This document shows positions 41,561-53,400 of a stretch of DNA of 64,000 nucleotides, in pieces. Source of the DNA: Mycteria americana (taxonomy: Eukaryota; Chordata; Aves; Ciconiiformes; Ciconiidae); the NCBI RefSeq assembly GCF_035582795.1, contig NC_134370.1, forward strand, positions 38,365,501 through 38,429,500. The letters run 5' to 3'. Below the pieces are notes generated by a model, which saw only the letters and a list, made by a program, of their open reading frames with translations, was not told the DNA's origin and did not search any database. Each line of letters begins with the position of its first letter. Within the stretch, counting starts at the first letter, position 1. Made by a program: the position numbers and the translations under genes.

Positions 41561-43079
41561 GCATATTAAATTGCACCTTCTGCCTGAAAGAGGCTCTTTG
41601 TAGGAAGCATTCAGTGCAGTTTCCAGCATAATAATGTCTCTGGGCAAGTCATCTCTGGGAACTTAACTGTTGTCTCCTGGCTGCAAAAGCACTAACGTTA
41701 AACCAGAGATTTCCCAGTCCGCTGGCAACCGCTCCCCAAGGCACGGGAAGCAGCAGACAGAACCGCATTAAATGGTGATGGATGGGAACCCGAGGAGCCT
41801 CTACCACTGAAACACCACTCTACAAAGAAGTCCAGGGCTTGAAAGTTTAGGAACCAGCTCAGGTCAAGCAGAGGTTTTTCAGCCCACTTGCCCCAAATGC
41901 CTCCTTCCCAAGCCCAGGAAGTGGCTTTTTTTTTGCTGCTTAAAGAGCATCATTGCACCCCTAAATGTGGCAAAGATCCCACCTTCTTGGCTACACAGAC
42001 GAAGCCTGGCCAGCGCATGCTCCAGTCCTCGGCACACGTTAATCCCAGTGAAGTTGGTAATGAGGCTCCAAGAGCCTTCTAGCATCCCACCTCCGTGAAA
42101 CATTGGAGTAGAGATGCTCCCACTTCTCAAGCCTGGGCCACATATTGCTCTCGGGGTGCTTAAGCATCAGCTTCCAGGCTGTGCACCTGTGTTGGTTATT
42201 TTTAAACACACTATTGGGGTGCTTGCACATAAGAATGGCTCGCACGCACGCACACCACACTTAATTGCCTCCATCAGAGCAGCAGCAGCGGCGGCTTCTG
42301 CAGCGGCTGTGCCTTACTGGCAAGGATGTTCTCACGTTCGAGCTGCTGCTGGCGTCTTTAATCTCCCCCCCGAACCCCCAGCCCCTCTCCCCTCCACCTG
42401 GTCTTCCCTTCCCCAAACGGCACTGCAACACTTGCACCTCAAAATTTATAGTGTCAGCCTCTCCGTTTGCTCTGCACTGTCCCAGGAGCATAAAGAAGAA
42501 ATGAAAGCGTAAATCAAAGCGTCTCCCAAATGGCTTCCATGCAAGGAAACTGTACGCGCCTTCCCAAAAAGCCCCTTCTCCAGCAACATGGCACAAGTGA
42601 CATCCCCCAAAGAGGGGAGCCGGGCAGCCAGTGCTGCCCACCCGCAGCATTTGCTCCTTCATAGGCAGAGTGGAAGTCCCCAAGATGCTGCCAGGATCCC
42701 GCCTTGCCTGTGGCATGCATCCAGCCAGCTGCTGGAAGACCCCTCTCCCCCCAGCACGCCATCCACGCCCACTCTGCCCAGCTTCCTCCATCACATTGGC
42801 CACCTTGGAAGAACAGCCAGGAGACACTTCAACAAGGGCCACCCCCAAACAAGCCTTGGAGAAACTACCTCCACAACGCTCTTCAGCAAAGCACGTTGCC
42901 TGGCACCAACCCTCACGCCAGAACACAGCCCACTGCAGAGGCACAGCAGCTCCCGCTTTCCCATCCCTCTGCTCCTCAAATGGAAGCACCGCTAGAAATT
43001 CACCTTTTCTTCTTCGTATTGCTTCTTGGCCAGGTCTTTACAATAAGTAGGATTCAAAAGGAAAAAAGTTAATTTTTTT

Positions 43080-43340
43080 TTCTTCCCCCTCTACATATTG
43101 GCATGAGCTATACACAAATCATAATTCCTAAAAATAACAAATTGCAGAACAGGGTAATCAGAAGTAAATTGATATTGATAAATAAGCTTTTCTTCAGCGC
43201 AGTAGGTGGTTTATTTTAATCTAATGAGTTTTATATTTTCTGAGCTTTCAGATTCCATGATGAAGAGCCGTCTGCGCTAGAATTACGAAGCACTTTGAAA
43301 TATTGTAATTTTATGGCTCATTTTGTCAGGAGTCTTGAAA
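43080..43340. promoter_or_regulatory. Candidate AT-rich conserved-type block in CDH23 intron 1
   Basis: A 260-bp block (tacatattggcatgagc through tttatggctcattttgtc) that is AT-rich but not simple, with ATTA cores and a caaattgc motif. It stands out sharply from the GC-rich, CpG-containing sequence on both sides (42.2-43.0 and 43.4-43.7 kb). It has no coding content. Function unknown. Confidence 0.22.
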
Positions 43341-44599
43341 ATGAGATTTGTTCCCAGTGAAAAAATTTGCCCTTTTTTTTCTTCTATTCCCTGCAGCGAA
43401 GGAAAAAACTTCCTTGTTAAATAAATACAGGCCAGTGTATTTGTATGCAGGGGGGGCGGATGCACACAGAACAAGGAGCAAGGGGGCATGGCTGCCGGCG
43501 GCTGCCACAACCCACCTAAGCCCCGAGACGGTGCTTGCAGGAGAAAGAGCGTGAAAGATGCTCTCTCCCTTTCCTTCACCCCAAAAGCAAAGCTGAGGTT
43601 GGAGACACGGGTGTTTTCTCCCCACCCAGCCCAGGGGATGCCCACAAAGCTGACACCGAGTCCAAGCTGCTCTGCGCATCCCAGCTAGCACCAATTGGTG
43701 GTATTTAAACCTTTCTTTTAGCAGGGAAAAAGCTAGAGCTGTTACTTACTAACAACTACTAACACCAAAGTTTCCCACATTTCCAGCAGTTTACTCCCGT
43801 TTCAAAACAAGCCAGGAGTGGAAACATTTTGTTTGGGGCTGCGAGATGTTTGCTTTCCCACAGGAAACAAGCATTAGCTGCAAGACAACATTAACACATT
43901 GTTAAACCAACAGCCCAAGACCAGAAGAAAATGTCGTATTTGAACTTCTCAGTCCATGCAGGAAAACTTGGTCTAGGTTGGAAGTAAAACTGGTTTTCAA
44001 AGTCGTTGCAACTGCCATAAAATAATCCCAATAACTGCCCATCTGCGTGTTAGCAACATGCAAACCCTCCACTGCAGCACACCCCGACCAAGGTATCCCC
44101 AAGGAAAGTCATTTAGTGCTTCAGGTACATCCAATTCACCTCCTCATTCATGCAATATTAAAATAACACCCTGGGGGCTTTGGGAAGGGGGACCCCCATT
44201 CCCTGCTGCAGCAGGCACGGCCGCCCATCCTTCCATGGCAAAGGCAGTATCTTTCTTGGGTAGATGGAAGAAGAGATGCCTGATTATTTTTTTTTTTTTT
44301 AGTGGGGCAGCTCTGGTTGCTATGATGCCTATGGTGACTAGCAACCATTTTCCATCACAAAACCTCACTTAAGCTGGAACAGCAGCTCCTAAACTAGGAG
44401 GCAGACTGGGATGGGGTATGGAGACCAAGCCAACAGGCTCCCAGCTCTCCTGGTTCCTGGGCCACACCAACACAGAAGCACAGCACATGGAGGCAAGGCA
44501 GCAAAGGAGCAGCAGGGCTGCAGAGCAGATGATGCTAACGTGGGATGAAAAGGTGGAAAAGCAGCCAACACCAACAGAGCTTAGCTTAAAGAAAAAAAA

Positions 44600-44615
44600 G
44601 GGGGGGGGGGGGGGG
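44600..44615 (+). repeat. A8G16 purine tract
   Basis: Eight A then sixteen G followed by (aggagg)-type purines to about 44640: a long uninterrupted purine stretch in CDH23 intron 1. Confidence 0.95.
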
Positions 44616-47600
44616 AGGAGGAGGGAGAAGAAGGGTGGGAATTATTGCTTTAGGAGGAGGTAGAAAGCAGAACTCAGTGAAGCGACACTCACAGTCTGGT
44701 CTCACAAGACGGGAACCTCTCTCCAGACTCTTAAAAACATACAGCAATGGACCAAGTGGCAAATGTGAAGATGCCAAAGGCCTGACCCAAAGCATGCTGT
44801 GAACAGGAGGCCAGATGCTTTCTTCTTGTGCCCTGCCTGGAAGACGGAAGGCTCGCCTGCTGACCGGGGCCGGGCAGCGCCTGGCTGGACTTCCAAGCAC
44901 CACCATCAAAACGAAGCAGGAGAAGTGTCCAACATCCTCGGGCTCTGACACAACATTTTTGAGCAAGTTTGTAACGCTGCCACGCAGCCTGTGCTCACAT
45001 ATCCTAGGGCACTCCTGCCTGCACTGCTTCAGATGCAAGCACACAACTTCTGTTTGGTTTGGGTTTTTTAAAGAAAAAAAAGAATAGAGGACATCTGTGA
45101 AGTGGAATTAAAGAAAAAAAGCATTCGTCTAAATATCGCCCACTCCATTTGCGGAATCTGCACACGTAGCAGACACACGGTAGATGACTATTGCTCAAGC
45201 CCTCTGGCTCAGGCTGGCCCCTGCAGCGCAGGAGAGAAGCCGGGGGCTCAGCAGGGCTGTGCACTTGCAGGGGCAGGGAAGGACCGGCACAGCACCTCCC
45301 TCCTTGCCACACTCAGATGCAGCTTTCAGTGTGAGCATCATCTTTTTGCAGCGGCAGGAGGGAAGCATGCTATAAGCTTCACTCTAAGAAGTACACCCGT
45401 AACAGCACGAGCAATGCAATAAGAAATTCAGCATCAACTTCAAGAGCAAGCCATCAGCCACAGGACCAGGAGCTCTTGGCAATCAGTAGCCAAACTACAT
45501 TTCAAAGCCCTACCAAAGAAGATGGGTTAGTTATTTCACTTAATCTTCCTTGGCAAACACTCATCGCAGCAGACACCACTCCAAGCCCCCATCAGCACAG
45601 GGCCCCGGGTATGTGCGCACCCAGGACCTCACCCCATCCCCCTACCTCCAGCTACTCCTAAGCTCCAGGCTGGATGTTTGCATCACTAAAAAGAAGCAAC
45701 AAGGCTATTTGTTCAGTCCTCTGGTGACTCAAATTGCAGGCTGGAAAGGTAGATCTCAAAAAGAGAGAAATAGGGGTTCTTCAGAGGAAGGGAAAAAAAA
45801 AAAACCACCACACCAACCCAAACCAAAATAACACCCTCACACTGAGCAACCTGAGCTGCAAAAGCTCTCAGGCCATTTCTTGCCTCATCCAAATCAAGAG
45901 AGAAGTGTCCTTGCTGCTTTCGCACAAAGCTCACTTAACTTTCAGCGAGAGGCACTTTGCTGCAACAGACCTTTTCAAGGCCCACTGGCTGTTCAAGCTA
46001 ATATAAGTGAGGCTTTTCCTGATGGAGTAACACCGTGGGCACGCTGTGGCTAATCACTCACTAGCTGAAATTTTAGGAGGGGGAAAAAAAACCCAAAGTG
46101 GTAAAGACAGCAAAGGGAAAGGAAGATGGGGCTACTGAGGAGGACACTCCCCCCCTCTCCCCCCCCAAAATCCCTTAATCCCAAACAGCAGCCCCTGAGA
46201 GCAGGGGGTCAAATTGAAAGACAAAGGCATTCAGCACAGATGAAGTTATTGGGAGTAATGACAGTAGTTCATCACTGGTGACAGGCTTGTTCATGCAAGC
46301 CCTCCTAGGACCCCAGCTGTGGCTGAGGACCCTCTAAGCTGTCCAGTCCCTCTCCTACATGCCCTTTTCAAAGCTCCAGCAGCCCGGGCACCAGCATATC
46401 CCCCTATTGCCATCAGGATTTTGCCCCCAGTGACTTTCTCCCCAGCATACTCCAAGTAGGACCTCTTTTTCCCCTGGAGATATCCCACTAGCAGCTGTTA
46501 TATCAAATGTACAGGTGAGGGCAAAGCAATTCAGGCTAAGGATGGAAAAAAGCCTCACTGCAACGTTGGCTCCGGCAGAGGCTGGGGAAGGGACATGACG
46601 GCCCTCCCACAGCCAGATCAGAGTTTCCATTGCAAGACACATCCAGCAAGGTCCTTGGCCCTGGGGCATGGGTTCAAGCAGATGCTTCTGCGAGGCTGTC
46701 TAGCAGAAAAAGAGACAACACATGCCTGGGATGGCCCCTCTGATCATTTACAGAGCACACCATAGTGAGCAAGCACCCTCCAAAGCCACGTGCTAACATC
46801 TTCATGGACTGAAAGCCACAAGGTTCCACAGCCAAAGGTTTCCTGCCCACATTGACCAAAGCTTCGAGCTCGGCACGCTGCGTGGCACAGCCCATGCATA
46901 AATGCTATTCCAGCCCCTGCTGCAGTGTCCTGGTCATTAACGAACCGTGGGCAAGATCCAGGACATCTGCAAGATTTGGGTGCGTCTTAACCACTGGGAT
47001 TCCCCATTTCAGCTGCAGAACCTGCATGCCGAAATAGGGTCCAATAGCAACGCAAGCATGAAGGCATGAATTTTCATGTTTGTAGGTCTTGGGTCATAAA
47101 AGCCCCAAACTAACCCTCATCCTCCTGTAATATTATTAGAAGTCTTATTGGAGGAAGCAGGACACTGTAGTGGGGAAAAAACACAGAAGTTGAGACACAC
47201 TTTGAACTATTTATGCTCACAAAACAAACCTCCAGCTAAATTAGCCAGGCTGCAATAGTCCAGCTGCAAGCAGCTGGGACATTTTACACCCTAACAAGAG
47301 GCCACAGGCCAGCCCCTCAGCAAGCCAACCCCATATCCTAAAGCTTCTTAAATTTAAAAATAATCTGTGCTCAAGACCATTGGCACAGAACATCTAAGAA
47401 ACTTCATAAATTAAATTCTTTTTGAGATGTCCTCACCACCCCAGCTGCTCCTGGGGTGTGCTCTGAAGAGGATTGCAGTGCCCTTTTTCTTTGTATACAT
47501 CCACCAGGTCAGCAGAGAAGCTACCTTACCATGGACATTATTCTGGATATTATTGCAGCTGGGCAGCAGAACACATTTTTGGTGCTACCTCCCTGCTATA

Positions 47601-48554
47601 GTCAGGTGATGCCCCTGGGAGGGACACGCAGCCTCTTTGCACATGGGCTGGGTGCCCTTCCCAGGCCCAGCTACAGCAAACAGCCAAGCTGCGCAGCTCC
47701 CACCTCTTGCAAACATTGTTTCACCTGCTTACCACAAAAAAAAAAAAAATTAAAAAAAGAGAACATCAATTTTTACAGTTTCCCATAAAGGGAGTATTTT
47801 ACAATTTGGTCTTAAAACAAAACATTGTATTTTCATGACGTGATCTTGACTTGGTGCTACAAAACCTACACTTTGCCTTCCGAAAGGGATTTCCTCTCCT
47901 CCTTCCCCAGGACAGGGGAGAAGGAGAGGTAATGGTAAAACTCTCTCCCTTGAAACACCTACCTGGAAAAAAAGCCCAAGTTAAAAAATTCACGCACCAG
48001 CTCTATCCCGTAGCGCAATCGTGCACCGAGGCCACGCGCACAAGGCGTCCCAGGCTGCTGCAGGATGCGCTGGGAAGACCCCGGGAAGGAGCCAGGCTTG
48101 TTGCATGCAGCCCAGCCATGGTGGGCACCAGGACGCGGCAGCTCTGCCAGCCCTCCCGACCCCCTCGACATCTGTCATGCCCGGGGGATCTGCCACCAGA
48201 CAGGGCTTTTCCCCCCAGCACAGGGGGGAAAAAAAAAAAACCAACTAACAACAAAAAACCACACACCAGTATAGAAAACTTCTCATTCCATCATCACCCC
48301 CCCACACACAGAAAACACTGGTGGACAAGAGGAGAAGCAGCTTGGGGAAACAACAGTGGATGGCAAGAGGGTATCGCTGGCACGGGACAGGTTTTGGATT
48401 TGCCCTCCTGACACAGGGTACCCACGGGAGAGTCCCGGGCTGTGCCCCTGCCCCACCCAGCTCCACTATTCACCCGCACACAGGCAGCGCATCACCCCGT
48501 CCTCCACATCCTTTTATTTGGCCAAATAAGCTACCCCAGCTCTGCTTTTCCTTC

Positions 48555-48570
48555 TTTTTTTTTTTTTTTT
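48555..48570 (+). repeat. T16 homopolymer
   Basis: Sixteen T in CDH23 intron 1, an A-run on the transcript strand. No target-site duplication or retroposon body was recognised next to it. Confidence 0.9.
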
Positions 48571-49742
48571 AGAAAAGTCAACAGTCCTTTTTATCAACAG
48601 CCTTATTAGTTTCTTTTTCTGTTTTCCAGACAGGTCTTTACTACCAACACCCCAGATTTTGTATTTTCACAATTAAATGCCCACAATGAAGACCCACACC
48701 TGTATTTCTAATTGCAAGCAGGCACGGGCTGTTATTTACCTTCATGTAGCATCCAAAAATCGTGGATCAGAACAAAGGGGCTGGTGCCATGTAGATCAAA
48801 CCGAAGAACAACACCAGGGGAAAAGCTATCCCTGCCACAAAAAGCTTACAGCCAGAACACCCTTAACAAACCCCAAACTCTGCGAGTTAAAAGGAAGGGT
48901 AATGTAATTTAGCTGGCCAGTTTTAATAGGGACCAGACTCTTGAAGTTTGAGCATTTTCTTTAAATAAAGGCTCCGGCGACGACTCCAGGCAGTTCAAAG
49001 CTAAAGATGTCTGGCCAACGCCAAGTTGGATGCGTGCAGGGGTCGGTATTTGAGGTGGTCAGGAAAACATTTATTTAAATAAGAGAGGATTGACGGGTTT
49101 GTCGGAGATTAAGGAGAAGAGGAGCAAGCAAAGACGGGGGGGGGAGGGGGGGAATCTCAAATAAAGTGTTTTCTCAAGAAATACAAAGAAACCATTCGGG
49201 GCAAGTTTGTCATTTTGAAAAGCTCTTTTTCCATTTAATATGTTTTTGAAGGGATTAAAAAACCCCTCTTTCACTGCAGTTCGGTCCCACCGGGCTCGGC
49301 TCAGACCCGCACGCTTCTCCCCACGCGGGCTGCAGCGCGGCACCCCCGCACGCCTCCAGCCCCACGCCTTTGAAGAAGTTCAGCCCTGGCTCGCCCGAGA
49401 AACTTTGCAGCTTCTCGCCGCCGCCTCCTTCCAAGCCAAACTCAAAATTATAACCGAGGATGGGTTTGGGGGTGCGGGGGGGACGGTGCTTTCCGTTTCA
49501 GGGGCAGGACAGCAGAAACCAACACACGTTATTATAATTTTTTGCTAAAAGGGAGCAAGGTTGGGCTCCCCGCCTCCTGCCATTGAAACCACCGCGCTGA
49601 GCGAGCGACATCACCACCACCACCCCCCCCCCAAAAAATAATAATAACGATGATGATGGCAGCGCTCACCCCAAACAAGTTGTCCCCTCGGTGGAAACAG
49701 ATCAGCGAGGTTTGGGAAGGACGGCGCGCAAAGCCGCCACCG

Positions 49743-49768
49743 CCCCCCGGGGGGGGGGGGGGGGGGGG
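49743..49768 (+). repeat. C6G20 homopolymer junction in proximal CDH23 intron 1
   Basis: Six C followed by 20 G, about 80 bases inside intron 1 from the donor. It is able to form G-quadruplex or hairpin structures; its length is likely polymorphic or imprecisely assembled. Confidence 0.9.
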
Positions 49769-49871
49769 ATGCCGGCATCTCCGCGCCCGCGCATCCTCCC
49801 CCTAAATAAATAAACGCGGAATAAAAAAAAAAAACCTCGCGGGGCATTACCTGTGGCGGCCGGTCCCGGTG

Positions 49872-49889
49872 TCAGCGGCGACCCCCCAT
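49872..49889 (-). other. Five-codon upstream ORF in CDH23 exon 1
   Basis: The minus strand reads ATG GGG GGT CGC CGC TGA (product MGGRR) 21 bases before the exon 1 donor. If exon 1 is as drawn, ribosomes scanning the CDH23 5' UTR would meet this short ORF first. Its start context (ggggcATGG) has G at +4. Functional relevance is inference. Confidence 0.3.
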
Positions 49890-49928
49890 GCCCCCCCCGC
49901 CGCCCTGCCAGCCGAGTGAGCCGCCGCG

Positions 49929-49952
49929 GGAGGAGGAGGAGGAGGAGGAGGA
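49929..49952 (+). repeat. (GGA)8 microsatellite in the CDH23 CpG island
   Basis: Eight perfect GGA units, followed by gaaggggtgg. On the CDH23 transcript strand this is a (TCC) polypyrimidine tract within or just upstream of exon 1. Length variation is expected. Confidence 0.9.
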
Positions 49953-50420
49953 AGGGGTGGGGAAGGAGCCCGAGCGGTGGCTGAGGCGGGCGGCGCAGCG
50001 CCCCTTGCCCAGGTAACGGGTATTTCAGCGCCGGCTCCCCCGAGCCCACACCCCCCTCCACCACCCCCCGGTGCGGCAGCCGGCCGCCCCCAAATCCCGG
50101 GCTCACCCCCCGGGCTGGCGGGGGGCACCCCGAGACAGCGGTTGTCTCTTCAAATACAACTTCAGCCCGGGGCAGGCACCGGCCACGCGAAGTTTAACTC
50201 AGCCTCTTTGGTTTTAATTTTTTTTTTGTTTGTTATTATTATTATTTTTCTGACCTTTGTGCCAGGGCGGCTGGCAGGCCCGAGGAGCACGTAAATCATA
50301 CATGAACGGGAAAGCGATACGGGCAGCGCGCTGGCCTCGGCAGCGTGCTCACAGGCATGCACCGCGGTTATTCCTCCCGAGCTCCTCTCCCTCGGGCACG
50401 CAGAGCCTCGGTTTCTACAG

Positions 50421-53400
50421 ACACGGTGTTATTTTTGCCGTGCCACTGATGCACGTTTCCACCTAACGCTTCACGCTCTTGCCACCAGTCCCCTCCGACC
50501 CCCAGGTCCTCCCGGCTTTCCTAAGCCCATCAGGGCATCACGGGGCAAACCCCTGCCTCCAATCCAAGTCCTCCCTACAAGCAGCTTTAGGGAAGGCAGC
50601 CAAATCCCACCACTTCACCCCCTTTTCTTGCCTTCTTAGAAGTGATAAAGCCATAGAAAGCAGTGTGCAACAACACCAGTCCCCAGCAACACTCCCTGTC
50701 CCCCGACCCAAAGAGGGCCAGGGCTCTGGATCCTGCCCTGCTGCACACACATACACAAGCCTCCAGCCACTTACAGCTCGGAGGAGCTTTACCTTCCCAC
50801 CAGACCCCATCCCGAGCAGCTTTAATTAAAACACTAAACAAGTGCGTTTGTGCTGCTAAAGCCTCTCCTGGAGCTCTGCTTGGCAATGTCGGGAGCCTTC
50901 CCATCTACTCACCTTTGCATCCCTCCTCCTGGAGCAGCAGTGGGCAAGTGCCTCTGCAGGAGCAGGAGGGGATAATTAAGCCCTTGCCTCTCTTGAGCAG
51001 CTTCTGCTAATTATGCAATTACCACAGCTCCTGATTGATTTGAATTGGGCAGTCGTCTGCTCCTAGTGCCCTCACTTCAGCCCTGCTAGGGGGGCTCTGC
51101 AGCAGCCCCCAGGTGTGGGGAGCTCCCCAGGGTGATAGAGTCCCCGCTCCCGCCCCGTGCTGGGCAGGGGCCTCCCCCAAACCTGGTTAAGCCGCAGGAG
51201 GGGGCTGAGCTCGATGTTGCACACCAGAGCCAGCCCTGGCACACCTGTAGCAGCTTTGGGGTTCAAACCAAAAGTCCTTGACAAACAGCTGAGTGCGATG
51301 AGCTGCCTGCAGTTAACAAATATGCTGCCAAATAATTTCCTCCCATGACACCTGTGTTGTACGGGGTTTGCTAAGGATTTGCCCTCGGTGCCTGAGCTTG
51401 TCCTAAAGTTGTGGGTCATGAGGAGCGCAAAGGGCACAGGCCTTACCGATGCAGGGCTCTGAGCATCCTGCTGAGCTGTGCCCGAGCTGGTCTGGGTGGT
51501 TTCTTTCTCCCAGGTTCTTCAACCCTCCCTTGTCCTCTTCATTGGCACAAGGCAGTGTGTATGCAGCCAGGATACCTATGCCATGCAGATCGCAGCTGCA
51601 TCCATAAAATTAGGGGAAGAAACAACAAAAAAGGGGGGGCAACCCAAAGATAAACCATATGTTAAGTGACTTGAAGACACATTTCAGGCCTGCTTGTTGT
51701 CTGCAGCCACTCTGACTTTGCACAAGTGATGTCTCACTCAATGACTCTCATGATAAATTCAGGTCAGGGTTTCTATTTAAACAGAAACACACCTCTCCTC
51801 TGCTTAATCATTGCCCAGTTCCTTATGCCTTGGCATCACACCACGACTTTCAGCGTGCGAGCCAGGCAGCTGGCTTTCAGCTCACATCCTAACCAGTTTG
51901 AAGGGCTGTCACCTCTTTTACATAAGTCAGCTCTAATGAAGCTGAGTTCCTCCTGGCCTGTGGGTTCAGCTCAGACTCCCTTGTCCAGTTCCCAGTGGAG
52001 CTCAGGCTGCAGCCTTTCCCACTGGGGGGAAGGAGTACTGGGATTTCACCGCCTAGGTTCACAAAACCCACAGGAATTCAGTATCTTGTGAGCTATATCT
52101 CCCTGTCAAGCTTGGTTTAAATCAGACAGCAACAGCAATAGCTGTGTGCAGGCTGGACCTCAAACCAACTTACTGAGTTGACGTACCCAAGCACCTGTTT
52201 GAAGGAAGCAACGCTGATCTGAGACGCAGCCCACGGGGGATGCGCCGTCACAATTGCCATTTAACAAGCTCACAGCTAGGAAAAAAGGGACTAAAATGAA
52301 GTCATGCAATGTGAGCAGAGGGATGCTCCCACTTGCCGTTCAGATCGGAGCCCACCACAATTAGTGCCTACCCTACAAGGCAGGGAACACAGTGGTTAGC
52401 AGGAGGGCTAGGATAACCTCCCTGCTATCCCAACCTTTCTCCACGGGCTCATTACTAGGAAACCTTATTTTTTTGAAGCCAGATCCCATGACCTCCCCTC
52501 TCCGCCCTGCCTGTGAAAGCAGAGCAGCTAGGCAGAGCCTTCACAGCCTCCTGGCACCACTCACTCAACCTTGAAATTGTACTGCAAGGCTTCTCCCCCT
52601 CTCATTTTCTATCTAACCACAGAACATTTCTCTATCCAACTATCCCCACGGTGTATCACTCCTCTCTCTGCTTTCCGTGGCCCTTCTGCTGTGAGAAGCG
52701 GGATTGCCGTTCGTCTCTAAATCTTTAAATAGATGATATATCACATGAAAAGCAGGTAAAATGCAGGCACGTGCAAAATCCTGTCCAACTAAGGTACTGA
52801 ATTATCTCTGCTTGCCACGGACCACGTACTGCCGTGGACCCCAGGGTCTGCACGGACATCAGCTGCCTGACAACCAGCGTGTGCAATATAGTACCATCAG
52901 TTATTTCTTCACGCCTCCTTTTCCCCAGGAGTCTCCCACAAGGATCCCTTGATGTGCTTCCCCAAACTACCATCCTTTTTCCGTAAATAAAACCTGTGCA
53001 AAAGTGCAGGAGGGCTTTTTGCTCAGGAAGAAGCAGCCCATGCCCCCTGCTTTCACTTCTTGGGGGACATGGTGATTTTGTCCCCCCAGACTGCAAGCCC
53101 CTCGGGGATGGTGGTATCCTCCACCGCCCACAGCTTTCCAGCACCCCACATCGTGGTGTGGGTCAGGACGGCAGCACAAGAGAGGCAGCTCCCCCCTGTG
53201 CTACCCTCTCACCCGAGTTGCAGAATTAATTTGTAAAGTGGTCGCAGGATTTTCTTTTCGACCACCTGTGCTGTGGCTGATGGCGAGCTGTTTTTTCCGG
53301 TGTGAAATTAATTTCCAGGTCCATTTCACACAGAATTTTAAGGCCAATATTAGGATCACGCTGTTTGTTTAGGAATTTATGAGTGAAGGAGGCTGGAGAG

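Larger units (their letters stand above)
38658..49850 (-). other. CDH23: CDH23 intron 1
   Basis: This 11.2-kb intron lies between the noncoding exon 1 donor (gtaatg) and the exon 2 acceptor (tttcttctttgacag). It contains a 41-bp duplicate of the exon 2 start region (40621-40661), AT-rich candidate regulatory stretches at 41.33-41.56 and 43.08-43.34 kb, a G16 run (44600-44615), a T16 run (48555-48570) and A-rich tracts at 45.79 and 47.74 kb. A 242-codon open frame at 42261-42989 is considered fortuitous. No further exon was recognised. Confidence 0.75.
49851..50130 (-). other. CDH23: Probable noncoding CDH23 exon 1 (5' UTR; 5' boundary approximate)
   Basis: On the minus strand the sequence GGCCGCCACAG|gtaatgcc is a near-consensus 5' splice site at 49851/49850 inside the CpG island. 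It is the best donor between the island and exon 2. Mammalian CDH23 also starts with a noncoding exon followed by a large intron. The transcription start cannot be read from sequence, so the upper limit is only a guess. The exon includes a (GGA)8 tract (TCC repeat in the transcript) and a five-codon upstream ORF close to the donor. Confidence 0.45.
49270..50420 (-). promoter_or_regulatory. CDH23: CpG island containing the probable CDH23 promoter
   Basis: By far the densest CpG region of the window, strongly GC-rich, with runs such as ccgccgcggg, gaggcgggcggcgcagcgcc and gcagccggccgcc. It lies immediately upstream (minus strand) of the splice donor at 49851 and about 11 kb upstream of the CDH23 start codon, the expected place for the noncoding first exon. 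No TATA box is evident, as is typical of CpG-island promoters. The boundaries are approximate and were judged by eye. Confidence 0.7.

Noticed and set aside
42261-42989. 242-codon open frame on the minus strand, the longest in the window
   Set aside because: It lies in GC-rich sequence where stops are rare; the opposite strand is also open for 122-139 codons. No domain, no splice context and no known family resemblance.
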